A DNA stretch of 22,078 bases from the IMG/VR virus record IMGVR_UViG_3300026367_000003, positions 1 to 22,078 of that record; one strand, given 5' to 3'. Below are positions 1 through 7,829 of this stretch, piece by piece. Each line of letters begins with the position of its first letter. The first letter of the stretch is position 1. A model generated the notes under the pieces. That model did no database searches. It was not told where the DNA came from and worked only from the letters and a program-made list of their open reading frames with translations. This DNA is from a virus. The position numbers were made by a program, and so were the translations under genes.

Positions 1-653
1 AGATCAGCAAAGAAGGCAGAGCCGCATTCAGCGCGAAGTTGCACCTGGCCAGCGGCAAGTCCGCCAAGACTGTCCTCAACACTTTCGATCAGGGCCTGGC
101 AGCGTTTGCGCAGCGCCCCCGAGCCCGGGGTGGCATTGTCGAGGTCAAAATCCACTTCCACCGCAGGCGTGATACCAAACTCAACGTAGTAATTGATCAC
201 CGTCGCACCGTCCTTGGGGTCTTTCACCACCCCTTGGATACCGTTGAAGAGGTGGAACTCAAAGGTGGCCTCAGCGTCATTCCTAAGCCGCCCCATCTTG
301 CGCGCAACCTCTGCCTGCACCTGTTGGGTTGCGGTTTCTGAGCCAAAGTCACGGATACCCTGGATCTCTGAGGCCCAGAGAACATCCTGCTTTTTAAACT
401 GTCGACAGACAAAGGCCCGCATGTCGCGCCGTTCGGGGACCTGTTGTTCATAAGCCGAGCCACGCTCCGAGAACGGGATCAACGACAGCGTGCCATTGCG
501 GCTCTCAATCATAATCGTACGCGCCCGCACACCGCGCGCGCCAAACAGGTTTGCTCCCGACAATATTGCAGGCTTGAAGGGGATGTTTTCGAGCGCGCGG
601 GTCAACTCGATGATGCTGAAGGCGTCGCCTTCAAAGATGTCCATGGTGGCCAT
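1..653 (-). CDS. Phage major capsid protein, lambda gpE family (partial, C-terminus off the left edge)
   Basis: This gene forms the icosahedral head shell. The visible N-terminal 217 residues match the lambda gpE-type capsid family: a start near MATMDIF, an early ELTRAL segment, then the stretch ending in EQQVPERRDMRAF and the RDFGSE..TQQVQAEVARKM region that is typical of the family. The reading frame is open to base 1, so the rest of the protein (normally about 330-350 residues in total) lies outside the window. The start at 653 is chosen because a clear AGGAGG ribosome binding site (661-666, minus strand) sits 7 bases upstream. A second ATG three codons later is less well placed. It lies 47 bases after the decoration gene, giving the classic lambda order D then E. 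Confidence 0.88.
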   Translation of the reverse strand, partial: MATMDIFEGDAFSIIELTRALENIPFKPAILSGANLFGARGVRARTIMIESRNGTLSLIPFSERGSAYEQQVPERRDMRAFVCRQFKKQDVLWASEIQGIRDFGSETATQQVQAEVARKMGRLRNDAEATFEFHLFNGIQGVVKDPKDGATVINYYVEFGITPAVEVDFDLDNATPGSGALRKRCQALIESVEDSLGGLAAGQVQLRAECGSAFFAD

Positions 654-700
654 GAGCCGACCTCCTATTCAGGTGGGGATGATGGGTCTGCGCCGATCGC

Positions 701-1072
701 TCAGCGCAAAATGATGCCAAGGGCTGCCAATGCCGTGATGGCAGCAGTGATCTGCGCCTCAGTGGCGCCCTCGGGCAGGATGATCTCAGCGCGGTTCACG
801 ATGGCAGGGCCGCGCAAGATCACTACGCTGGCCGCGTCGGCGTCCGTGGCATCAATCGCAGCCCAGAGGATGCCTGCCGCGTTTTGGCTGCCATTTGTAG
901 CTGCAGGTACGAGGCCGGTGTATTTACCACCCGTGGTGATTTTGCCGAGCACTGTGCCCGGGGCAAGTTTGCCCGCGCCAGAGGCGACTGTGATGGTTTC
1001 GCGGGTATAATCGCGCAGCACTTCCCAGACGAGGAAGTCGCCTGGATGTGGGCCTTCGGTGAGCGTGGTCAT
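701..1072 (-). CDS. Head decoration protein, lambda gpD family (HDPD)
   Basis: A 123-residue protein of the lambda gpD type, which trimerises on the outside of the expanded capsid and stabilises it. The opening TEGPHPGDFLVWE, the central LAPGTVLGKIT and the AAGILWAAIDAT..A..VVILRGPAIVN segment are the usual family pattern, and the length is normal. The start at 1072 has an AAAGGAT ribosome binding site at 1082-1088 that overlaps the stop codon of the protease gene (1079-1081), so the two genes are tightly coupled. It is followed by the major capsid gene, as in lambda. Confidence 0.88.
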   Translation of the reverse strand: MTTLTEGPHPGDFLVWEVLRDYTRETITVASGAGKLAPGTVLGKITTGGKYTGLVPAATNGSQNAAGILWAAIDATDADAASVVILRGPAIVNRAEIILPEGATEAQITAAITALAALGIILR

Positions 1073-1078
1073 GCAAAT

Positions 1079-2206
1079 TTATCCTTTCAACTTGAAGGTG
1101 CGGGCGATCACATCGCCCCAGGGATGGGTGGAACTTGCCGAGCCCGGTTGGGCATGGGCGCTGCTGATATCAGGATCGATATCTGCCTTGGCGGCCAGAA
1201 GGGCTGCGCGAATGTCATCAAGACCTCTGTCCTCTTCCAAGAACCGTCCCGCCATTTGCGGCTGACCGGCGAGGCGGCACAGATCAATCACAGTGCGCGC
1301 ATGCGCGATGGCTTCAGCACGGATGGCGCTGGCGTCGGGAGCAGTGTTGCCAACTCCAACAGTGCTCCGTCCCTCAGAGAGGGGAGCTGGTTCTGGACCC
1401 AGATCAAAAGTCTTGTCAGCCGCAAGAGTTTCTGGATCCGGCGCGGGTTCCGCGTCTGGACCTGCTTCAAGGTGAGCCCCAGCAGCTTCGACGCTCTTAT
1501 TGGGGTCCGTAACGGTGGAACCGGACTCACGCGACAGCGGATCGCTGATCTGAATACCGTCGTGACTATCAACAGTTTCACCCACCCCAGCCTCTGCCGC
1601 CTCTGCCGCCTCGACGGCCTCGACAAGCACCGGCGGTGCATTGCGGAAGCGCCCGATGTCGAAGCTGGCGGCAATACGGACTGGCTCTGCCATCCGCGTG
1701 GCCAGTCCCAGATCCAATGCGTCCTGCGCATCGAACCATGTCTCTGCAGCCATCAGGGCTGCAATCTCCGTCTCGGGCTTGCCAGATTTGGCGGCATAAC
1801 CCCGGGTCATGCTCCCCGCAATCTTGTCCAGCGTGTCAGCCATCCCTCGCATCTCAGTGGCTGTGCCCATGACAAGGCCGGAGGGATCATGGATCATCAT
1901 GAAAGCATTCTCCGGCATGACGATCTCGTCACCCGCCATTGCAATGTAGCTGGCAGCCGAAGCCGCAATCCCGTCGATCCAAACGGTGATCTCGCCTGTA
2001 TGACGCTTTAGCGCATTGTAGATCGCCACTGCATCAAACACCGAGCCGCCCGGACTGTTGATCCGCAAAGCCAGCGGCGTGCCATCCGGCAACGCGCCCA
2101 GTTCCGCCAGAAACCCCTTTGCCGAGACGCCATAAGCCCCGATTTCGTCATAGATCACCACCTCCGCGCCCGTGGCTAGGGCGCGGATCGTGTACCAGCT
2201 GTTCAT
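1079..2206 (-). CDS. ClpP-like head maturation protease (lambda gpC role) with long C-terminal extension
   Basis: A 375-residue serine protease of the ClpP/S49 type used by phages to process the prohead. Residues about 1-180 are the ClpP fold: NSPGGSVFDAVAIYNAL near 50-66, the nucleophile Ser83 in GIAAS, and His106 in MMIHDPSG. The catalytic acid is probably Glu155 or Asp159 in AETWFDAQDALDLGLA. Residues about 195-290 are a low-complexity Ala/Glu/Pro linker. The last 80 residues (AEAIAHARTVIDLCRLAG onward) look helical, like phage scaffold domains. The start MNSWYTIRA at 2206 has a CAGGAG site (2214-2219). A longer in-frame extension to 2425 is rejected because it overlaps the portal gene. 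An internal GTG at 1585 may give a separate scaffold product. Confidence 0.87.
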   Translation of the reverse strand: MNSWYTIRALATGAEVVIYDEIGAYGVSAKGFLAELGALPDGTPLALRINSPGGSVFDAVAIYNALKRHTGEITVWIDGIAASAASYIAMAGDEIVMPENAFMMIHDPSGLVMGTATEMRGMADTLDKIAGSMTRGYAAKSGKPETEIAALMAAETWFDAQDALDLGLATRMAEPVRIAASFDIGRFRNAPPVLVEAVEAAEAAEAGVGETVDSHDGIQISDPLSRESGSTVTDPNKSVEAAGAHLEAGPDAEPAPDPETLAADKTFDLGPEPAPLSEGRSTVGVGNTAPDASAIRAEAIAHARTVIDLCRLAGQPQMAGRFLEEDRGLDDIRAALLAAKADIDPDISSAHAQPGSASSTHPWGDVIARTFKLKG

Positions 2207-2210
2207 GCTG

Positions 2211-3725
2211 TCACTCCTGTTCAGATGTATCGTTGGTGCCAGCACCAGCGTCGCCGCCAGCATCCGGCAATTGCGCCGGTGTCGCCCGCGCGCCCTGCGT
2301 CTCGCCCGGACTGGTGCGGTACTGCAGGCCCAGTGCCGCCACGCGGGCCGCGTCGGTCGCGTTTTCTCGGTCGATTTCCTCGACGTCGTAGCCCGTCGCC
2401 TGGACGACCTTGCGGCGCGAGACAATCCCTGCCTCCATCGCCAGCACCTGCGCCTGGATGTCTTTCAGCGGATCGACCCAATCCCAGCGGGGCGGGATCC
2501 AGTTCACCGGGCGGTAACGCGCCGGAGACCGCGCGAAGTCCGGTATCTCCAATGCGCCCGACAGCACCGCCGTTTCCAGCCAGCGCGCCCAGACCGGGCG
2601 GCAGAGCTGGTGCGCGACAACACCGTGCTGCAACTGCTCGACGCGGCGGCGAAACTCGACCAGTTCGGCGCGCAGGCTCGAATAGTTGGCTTGACGCACG
2701 TCGCCAGTTACCAGGTGATAGGGCAGCCCCAGCGAGGCCGAAACCGACAGCAGCGTCCGGTACTGGAACGCCTCATAGCCGCCACCGACGTCGGCAGGGC
2801 TGGAGAACTTCACGTCTTCGCCCGGGAGCAGAACCTGCAGGGTGCCGGGTTCCAGGCTGACGGTCGCGCCGCTGTCGTCGGTCGCCTCGATCTCGCCCAT
2901 CAACTGTTCTTCGGGCGCGGTCTTGGTGATGAAGCCCGCAAACATCGCCGCCGTCTTCTTCCGGTCAAGTTCTGCATCGTCGTACTGGTCGAGCAGAAAC
3001 AGCCGGACCATGGCAGGTGCCACATGCGGCAGACCCCGGATCTGGCCCGCATCGATGGGCCGGTAGATGTGCAGCACGTCCCCGGCAGGGACACGGACCG
3101 TTTCCGACGTGAACATGCCCTGATCGGTGCTGTCGCCGGGATGGCGGCGGCGAAAGTGATAAGCTTGGCGTCGCCCGATGGCATCGAATTCGATCCCGCA
3201 GCGGATGCGGTTGCCGTTTGCGGCGGTTTCGGTTTTCTCGAAGGGCAGCATCTCCGATTGCAGCAGTTGCAGCTGGATCGGCACCAGCAAGCCATCTTCT
3301 GCCCGGCGCGGCCGCAGCCGCACGAAGCATTCGCCCGCGACGAACATCTCGCGCGCCACCATGGCTTGCAGGCCGTAGAAATCGGTCAGGCCGTCGGCAT
3401 CGGCCTCGTCGGTCCATGCGAGCCACAACCGCTGGACCTGATCGCGCAGGGCCGCATCCTCGATCAGTGACGACGGCTTGATCCCATCGCCCACCAGGTT
3501 CGACGCAAACGCCTCGCAGGCATTGGCGGCATAACCGTTGGTCACCACCAGTTCGCGCGACCGCGCCAGCAGACGCGGACCGCCCGAGGCGACCAGCGAG
3601 TTGATGTTTTCCATCGGCGGTTGCCAGCCGCGCAGCCGCCGCTGCGACATCGCCCCTTCCAACCGGGCACGCACGGCTGTGGGGCCACCGGCCTTCCGGC
3701 GGCGGAATGCATCGAGCCAGGCCAT
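2211..3725 (-). CDS. Phage portal protein, lambda gpB family
   Basis: A 504-residue portal protein. It forms the dodecameric ring at one capsid vertex through which DNA is packaged and to which the tail joins. The N-terminal region with RSRELVVTNGYAANACEAF, the central FYGLQAMVAREMFVAGECFVRLR block and the GDVLHIYRPIDAGQIRGLPHVAPAM segment followed by the KTAAMFAGFI block are characteristic of the lambda gpB family, and the length is normal. The C-terminal 30 residues are Gly/Ala/Asp-rich and probably disordered. It starts 3 bases after the gpW stop, and its own stop lies just before the protease start, so gpW, portal and protease look like one translation-coupled series. Confidence 0.93.
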   Translation of the reverse strand: MAWLDAFRRRKAGGPTAVRARLEGAMSQRRLRGWQPPMENINSLVASGGPRLLARSRELVVTNGYAANACEAFASNLVGDGIKPSSLIEDAALRDQVQRLWLAWTDEADADGLTDFYGLQAMVAREMFVAGECFVRLRPRRAEDGLLVPIQLQLLQSEMLPFEKTETAANGNRIRCGIEFDAIGRRQAYHFRRRHPGDSTDQGMFTSETVRVPAGDVLHIYRPIDAGQIRGLPHVAPAMVRLFLLDQYDDAELDRKKTAAMFAGFITKTAPEEQLMGEIEATDDSGATVSLEPGTLQVLLPGEDVKFSSPADVGGGYEAFQYRTLLSVSASLGLPYHLVTGDVRQANYSSLRAELVEFRRRVEQLQHGVVAHQLCRPVWARWLETAVLSGALEIPDFARSPARYRPVNWIPPRWDWVDPLKDIQAQVLAMEAGIVSRRKVVQATGYDVEEIDRENATDAARVAALGLQYRTSPGETQGARATPAQLPDAGGDAGAGTNDTSEQE

Positions 3726-3728
3726 GCG

Positions 3729-3944
3729 TCAGAGGCCTTTGCGGGTGATCACGCGCACCTGCCGGATGATCTTGCGCCCCTCGGCTGCCGCGATCTCGCG
3801 GTCCAGCACCTCAATTGCCCGGTCGATTTCGGCGATGCTGCGGTAATCGACGGTTTTGCCGTCATAGCTCACGCGGGCCACGCCAGAGGAACGTTGCGTC
3901 GCGAGAGTTTCGCGGCGGGAGCGGAGGTCAGCAGTCGTCGTCAT
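3729..3944 (-). CDS. Head-tail joining protein, lambda gpW family
   Basis: A 71-residue protein of the gpW family, which in lambda binds the portal after packaging and provides the site for gpFII and the tail. The pattern ADLRSRRETLATQRSSGVARVSYDGKTVDYRSI followed by an Asp/Glu-rich helix (EIDRAIEVLDREIAAAEG) and a basic C-terminus is usual. The start MTTTADL at 3944 has a GAGG site at 3953-3956. A longer in-frame start at 3992 is disfavoured because it would run back towards the neighbouring divergent gene and lacks the conserved N-terminus. It lies between terminase and portal, as in lambda, but here separated from terminase by an inserted plus-strand gene. Confidence 0.82.
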   Translation of the reverse strand: MTTTADLRSRRETLATQRSSGVARVSYDGKTVDYRSIAEIDRAIEVLDREIAAAEGRKIIRQVRVITRKGL

Positions 3945-3955
3945 GTGAATTGACC

Positions 3956-3965
3956 TCAAGCTTGA
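3956..3965. promoter_or_regulatory. Short palindrome in the gpW/SEC-C divergent gap
   Basis: A perfect 10-bp palindrome (TCAAGCTTGA) lies in the 65-bp gap between the divergent gpW and SEC-C genes, directly before the gpW ribosome binding site. A TTGACC hexamer (3950-3955) on the plus strand could act as a -35 element for the inserted gene, but no convincing -10 box is visible at the right spacing. It could be an operator or chance. Confidence 0.2.
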
Positions 3966-4009
3966 AAGTGTTCCATTTGATAGGCTTGCCACCCATTGAA
4001 AGCGAATCC

Positions 4010-4903
4010 ATGACCCACTCCGAAATCATGCGCGATTTGGCGCGGGACGACATTTTCCCAAAGGCCGCCATGGCCGATGCAGGCGAGCAGCGTGACGCAA
4101 TGACGCCGATCTTTCTCGAACTGGTTGCACGGCTTGGGCGCCAAAACGTGTCCGCCATGCGCGGCGCTGATCTGATGGCACTAATCCCGGTCTTCTATCT
4201 GCTAGGCGAATGGCGGGTCACGCATGCCTATCGCCCTTTGCTTCACATGCTGCGCCGCCCGACCAAAACCATCGATCACACCCTCGGCGATGCGGTGACG
4301 GAAGTCAGTTTTCGCGTCATCGCGGGCACCTTCGATGGCGATCTGCAGCCCTTGTTCGAGGCAATTCTTGACCTGCAAGCCGACGATTTCGCGCGCAGCT
4401 CCCTGATGAGCGCCCTTGTCCTGATCGCAGACATCCATCCTGATCAGCGCCCTGCGATCGAGGATTTCATCCGGACCTTCCGGACGCGCCACCTCAAGGC
4501 ATCGACTGATGTGCTGATGGGGTGGACCGAAACCATTGCCGATCTTGGTCTTGATGACATGACCGAAGCAGTTCGTGAACTTTTCGACAAAGGCCTGATC
4601 CCCAAGGATTACTGCGACTTCTCGCATTTTCTCGAAGACCTGCAGGCGACGCGTGATGCGAACGGTGCCCCTGGCAACCCCCGTTATGGCGAGGGACTGA
4701 TCACCGATTCCATCGCTGAGCTGTCAAAATGGCACTGCTACACAGACGCGTTCTTCGAGCAGCAAAAGGTGCGCAAGGTCAGCAACGACCTGCGCGTGGC
4801 TCCTTGGACCGAGTTTTTCAAGAACCCGGCGCCGCCGGTCGGCCGCAACGACCCTTGTCCTTGCGGCAGTGGCCAGAAGTACAAGAAATGCTGCCTGCAA
4901 TGA
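4010..4903 (+). CDS. DUF1186-like protein with C-terminal SEC-C zinc motif (moron)
   Basis: A 297-residue soluble protein. The N-terminal 250 residues are helical and resemble DUF1186-type proteins (helical-repeat-like, e.g. FYLLGEWRVTHAYRPLLHMLRRP and SLMSALVLIADIHPDQRPAIEDFIR). The last 20 residues form a textbook SEC-C motif, RNDPCPCGSGQKYKKCC (residues 279-295), which binds zinc through the CxC and CC cysteines as at the end of SecA. It is the only plus-strand gene in the packaging block, set between terminase and gpW, where lambda has nothing similar, so it behaves as a moron with its own transcription. The start at 4010 is the most likely; only a weak purine-rich stretch precedes it. 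It ends 22 bases before the convergent terminase stop. Its function in the phage or host is unknown. Confidence 0.8.
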   Translation: MTHSEIMRDLARDDIFPKAAMADAGEQRDAMTPIFLELVARLGRQNVSAMRGADLMALIPVFYLLGEWRVTHAYRPLLHMLRRPTKTIDHTLGDAVTEVSFRVIAGTFDGDLQPLFEAILDLQADDFARSSLMSALVLIADIHPDQRPAIEDFIRTFRTRHLKASTDVLMGWTETIADLGLDDMTEAVRELFDKGLIPKDYCDFSHFLEDLQATRDANGAPGNPRYGEGLITDSIAELSKWHCYTDAFFEQQKVRKVSNDLRVAPWTEFFKNPAPPVGRNDPCPCGSGQKYKKCCLQ

Positions 4904-4925
4904 AGCAGCAACAGACCCGGGCCGA

Positions 4926-6932
4926 TCACCGCATGTAATTCGACGCCACAGACCTGCGCCGAGCGGGACTGCGCACTGCACGGATGGATCCCGCTGCGGC
5001 TATTTCACCTCCCCCGTCAGTCTTGCCGTCCCCTGCCACCTGCGCCTCCAGATCGACCCAGCGCGCCTCGGACCACCGATCTGCGCCGACGATCCAGGCG
5101 GCGGCGCGGGCGTAGACCCGGCAATCCAGCGCTTCGTTGCGTTCGCGCAGCTTTTGCCATTCGAGGCGGGCGAAGCCGCGCTTCGTGCGCACGGTGACCA
5201 GCTCTTCGGCCACAAGTTGCTTCAGCCATTCGCTTTCCACCCAATCCGGCAGATGCACCGTGCCGGGCGGGAACATTACGCCCTCGGCCAATTCCTCCTT
5301 CGTCGGGCGCGGCAGACCGAGATGGCGGTAGGTTTCCGCCTTGAAGGTGGAGACCGCCACCGTCCAGAGCCTCGCGCCCCGGCGCAGGCGTTTGCCCGCG
5401 TCGGTGACATCGACATAGGTCGGGCCCGAGACCGGGCTGGAACGATTGAACCCCTCGGCGCCCTTGACCGGTGCGACCTGCGCCACCCCCTGCCGCCGCG
5501 ACCAGCCATAAACGGCTGGAGCCTCATAGCCGGTATCGATGGCGAGTTTGGCCAGCCGCAGCTGCGCGCCGTTCTGATGCACCCACGTCCGGTCAAGAAG
5601 CTTTGTCAGCTCGGCCCACGCACCCTGATGGTCCGGGCCGCCCTCGATCACGATGTGATCGACCAGCCAGCTTGTGCCGCCCCGACCCCAGGCCCAGACG
5701 TCAACCTCGATCCGGTCCTTCTGCACATCGGCCCCGGCGGTCAGGAACAGACCGCCCGCAGGGACGATGCCCGGCTTCCATGTCTCGCGCCGATCATAGA
5801 GCCGCGACCAGTCCGGCGCTTCGCCGGTTTCCACCCATGTTTCGCCAAGGATGGTGTTCTTGAACGCCCGGATTGCTTCATCCGAGCCTTGTGCCGCCTC
5901 CCACGCCCGCACGATCCGCTCCCAGCTGAGCCAGCCGATCGGCGAGTAAAGCGCCGAAAGGTGATAGCCGACGGTGCCCGGATCGGCGGCAGTCGCGGTT
6001 GCCCGCCACTCGCCCGCCTCCAGCAGTGCCGTCTTGTGATGTTCGGCGATGGCGCGGTCGCAGCCCTCGCAATGGTACGCCGCCGCCTCGGGGCGCCCCT
6101 TTTCCCAGCGCAGCCGCTCGAACTTCAGCCACTGGAACTGGCTGCAATGCGGGCATGGCACGAAGAACCGGCGCTGATCGCTGGTCTCGTATTCCCGCTC
6201 GATCCGGCTCAGCCCCCGGATCGTCGGGGTGGAGACCAGGAAAACCTTGCGCCGGTGCGCGAAGGTCAGCGTCCGGGCTTCGGCCAAACTGACCGGGTCG
6301 CCCTCCTCGTCGGCTGAGGCGGGATAGGCGTCGACCTCATCGAGGAAAATATAGCGCGCCGGGGTCGAGCGCAGCCCGACCGCCGAATTGGCCCCGGTCA
6401 TGATCAGAATGCCGCCCGCGAATTCCTTGGACAGCATGGTGTTGCCCGCGTCACGCGACCGCGCCGGTTTGACCCGTTCGCGCAGTGTCACGCTTTCCTC
6501 GATCAGCGGGTCGATCCGCTGGCGCGAGTTGCGTTTCGCCAGTTCCACCGTCGGCTGCACCGCGAGCATCGGGCCCGGCGCATGGTGGATGGCAAAGCCG
6601 ATCCAGTTGTTCCCGGCCTCGGTAGCACCGACCTGTGCCGCCTTCATGAACACGATGCGCTGGACAGCAGAGCTGGGCGACAGCGCGTCCATGATCTCGC
6701 GCATGTAGGGCGTGCGTGCTGTACGATAGCGCCCCGGTTCAGCGCTGGCGCGGGACCCCAGCATCCGGTGCGCATCGGCCCATTCCGACACCGTCAGATC
6801 GGCATCCGGCCGGAGGCCCCGGCCCCAGTTGCGCAGCAGGTGGTCGGCCCCTTCGAAGGTCACCAAACCGTCACTGTCCTCAGCGAAGGTCGATGCGGAC
6901 CTCGGCGAGGCTTTCGAGTTGGGCACGGACAT
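4926..6932 (-). CDS. Terminase large subunit, lambda gpA (GpA) family
   Basis: A 668-residue packaging motor and nuclease that cuts concatemeric DNA and drives it into the prohead using ATP. The ATPase domain shows the GpA-type Walker A KAAQVGATE (residues 97-105), Walker B YIFLDEVDAYP (Asp198, Glu199) and a coupling motif LVSTPT (232-237). A zinc ribbon follows (Cys260, Cys263, Cys288, Cys291). The C-terminal half is the nuclease, with acidic residues in GADVQKDRIEVDVWAWG and LAIDTGYEAPAVYGW. The start at 6932 overlaps the end of the small-subunit gene by about 50 bases and has a GGAAG site just upstream; a somewhat later start cannot be excluded. Its stop converges on the SEC-C gene. Confidence 0.93.
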   Translation of the reverse strand: MSVPNSKASPRSASTFAEDSDGLVTFEGADHLLRNWGRGLRPDADLTVSEWADAHRMLGSRASAEPGRYRTARTPYMREIMDALSPSSAVQRIVFMKAAQVGATEAGNNWIGFAIHHAPGPMLAVQPTVELAKRNSRQRIDPLIEESVTLRERVKPARSRDAGNTMLSKEFAGGILIMTGANSAVGLRSTPARYIFLDEVDAYPASADEEGDPVSLAEARTLTFAHRRKVFLVSTPTIRGLSRIEREYETSDQRRFFVPCPHCSQFQWLKFERLRWEKGRPEAAAYHCEGCDRAIAEHHKTALLEAGEWRATATAADPGTVGYHLSALYSPIGWLSWERIVRAWEAAQGSDEAIRAFKNTILGETWVETGEAPDWSRLYDRRETWKPGIVPAGGLFLTAGADVQKDRIEVDVWAWGRGGTSWLVDHIVIEGGPDHQGAWAELTKLLDRTWVHQNGAQLRLAKLAIDTGYEAPAVYGWSRRQGVAQVAPVKGAEGFNRSSPVSGPTYVDVTDAGKRLRRGARLWTVAVSTFKAETYRHLGLPRPTKEELAEGVMFPPGTVHLPDWVESEWLKQLVAEELVTVRTKRGFARLEWQKLRERNEALDCRVYARAAAWIVGADRWSEARWVDLEAQVAGDGKTDGGGEIAAAGSIRAVRSPARRRSVASNYMR

Positions 6933-7503
6933 GGGCTTCCAGAACCTTCTGCATCATGACGGGCTCCAGACTTCCGTGATCCGCGATCATCACCCCCAGT
7001 TCCGACGCCATCAGCGCCGCCGCCCGCGCGGGCCAAGTCACCCAAGCGTCGCGTTCCTCTCGCGCCAGCCGGAACACCAGCCCAACCGCGCGATCCCGGT
7101 CGATCAACTCGCACTTCAGCTTCGCGAGCTTCAGCTTGCGCTCCTGCGCCTTCAGCACCTCGTTGGCAGTCTTGGCTTGAAGGAAAGTGGTGCCGCCGCC
7201 AGTGACTGGGGCGGGCAACCCTTCCTCGCGCAGGGTGTCGCCAACCGCCGACAGCGCAGTGTCTGGCACCGGCTTCAGTTTGGGTGCCGGTGGCGGGGCA
7301 TTCGCTGACGCACCGCGCTGCTTTGCCGGATCCGTCATCGCGGCGCGGTGCACATCGGATGCGGCCGCATCAATCGACCCATCGGCGTGCTGAACCAGCC
7401 GCCCGGTATCCTTGGCCTTCTGGATGGCACCCCGCGACAGGCCGACATGGGCGGCATACTGGCGCTCGCTCATCCCCAGCATAGTGTGCCCCGCGCCCGT
7501 CAT
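6880..7503 (-). CDS. Terminase small subunit-like protein (Nu1 type)
   Basis: A 207-residue protein directly upstream of, and overlapping, the large terminase gene. The N-terminus carries a helix-turn-helix-like segment, MSERQYAAHVGLSRGAIQKAKDTGRL (starting at residue 11), as in Nu1-type subunits that bind the cos site. Residues about 60-100 are a Pro/Ala-rich linker. A charged helix follows (FLQAKTANEVLKAQERKLKLAKLKCELIDRDRA), then a helical C-terminus that would bind the large subunit. The order small then large subunit fits lambda. The start at 7503 is the outermost ATG; starting at the internal MSERQY would also keep the DNA-binding domain. It is divergent from the plus-strand island, with a palindrome immediately before the start. 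Confidence 0.75.
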   Translation of the reverse strand: MTGAGHTMLGMSERQYAAHVGLSRGAIQKAKDTGRLVQHADGSIDAAASDVHRAAMTDPAKQRGASANAPPPAPKLKPVPDTALSAVGDTLREEGLPAPVTGGGTTFLQAKTANEVLKAQERKLKLAKLKCELIDRDRAVGLVFRLAREERDAWVTWPARAAALMASELGVMIADHGSLEPVMMQKVLEAHVRAQLESLAEVRIDLR

Positions 7504-7504
7504 A

Positions 7505-7521
7505 AAGCAATGATATTGCTT
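7505..7521. promoter_or_regulatory. Perfect operator-like palindrome in the divergent promoter region
   Basis: AAGCAATGATATTGCTT is a perfect 7-bp inverted repeat with a 3-base spacer. It starts one base from the small terminase start codon and lies 75 bases before the plus-strand gene at 7596. Its right half plus spacer (TGATATTGCTT) recurs at 8387-8397 in front of the gene at 8478, with a degenerate left half. This suggests a dimeric regulator binding both sites, though the protein is not identifiable from the window. Confidence 0.5.
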
Positions 7522-7541
7522 GGAAATGAGTTGATTACACG
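7511..7541 (+). promoter_or_regulatory. Composite upstream element, copy 1 (TGATATTGCTT ... TGATTACACG)
   Basis: Two words, TGATATTGCTT (7511-7521) and TGATTACACG (7532-7541), are separated by 10 bases upstream of the gene at 7596. The same two words occur in the same order at 8387-8397 and 8435-8444, there separated by 37 bases. The shared words and the GC-poor context point to a common promoter or operator, but no standard -35/-10 pair is assigned. Confidence 0.45.
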
Positions 7542-7561
7542 CGGCGATGGAGCGATTCTGA

Positions 7562-7583
7562 GATCAGGAAATCATCCCTGATC
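7562..7583. promoter_or_regulatory. Inverted repeat before the ribosome binding site of the 7596 gene
   Basis: GATCAGG (7562-7568) and CCTGATC (7577-7583) form a perfect 7-bp inverted repeat with an 8-base spacer. It ends immediately before the GGAG ribosome binding site (7584-7587) of the plus-strand gene at 7596. It could be an operator or an mRNA hairpin limiting translation. Confidence 0.35.
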
Positions 7584-7595
7584 GGAGACCAGATC

Positions 7596-7817
7596 ATGAC
7601 CCAAGCGACCAAACCCGCCCCCGCCGTCCCAAAGGCGCTGATCCTAGAGATCGCCACCAGGCACTTCTTCGTCGAGACGCTGAAAACCCGGAACAGAGAC
7701 CAACTGGATTTCCACGATGTGGCGGTCTGGGCGATGCGCACCGCCCTTGAAGATGCCTTTGAGGCCGGGCGCATCGCCGGTGCCAAGGCCATGCTCGCCG
7801 CCGCCACTTCCCGCTGA
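7596..7817 (+). CDS. Small DUF6900-like protein
   Basis: A 73-residue protein. The core HFFVETLKTRNRDQLDFHDVAVWAMRTALEDAFEAGR closely recalls small proteins I know as DUF6900, found on plasmids and in prophages, where the pattern ETL.TR..D.LDFHDVAVW is constant. That assignment is from memory. No catalytic motif, membrane segment or signal peptide is visible, and the function is unknown. The start at 7596 has a GGAGA site 8 bases upstream. It is the first gene of a plus-strand island and lies 12 bases before the next gene, so the two probably share an mRNA. Confidence 0.72.
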   Translation: MTQATKPAPAVPKALILEIATRHFFVETLKTRNRDQLDFHDVAVWAMRTALEDAFEAGRIAGAKAMLAAATSR

Positions 7818-7829
7818 AAGGATCGAACC

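Noticed and set aside
2207-2425. N-terminal extension of the head protease to 2425
   Set aside because: It would overlap the portal gene by more than 200 bases, and the start at 2206 has an ideal ribosome binding site.
884-3470. Long plus-strand frames opposite the head protease and portal genes (884-2011, 2172-3470)
   Set aside because: They are antisense shadows: compositionally biased, no known motifs, and the opposite strand carries clear phage head proteins.
4869-6959. Plus-strand frames opposite the large terminase (e.g. 4869-6317, 6582-6959)
   Set aside because: Arg/Pro-rich antisense shadows of the terminase; no domain pattern.
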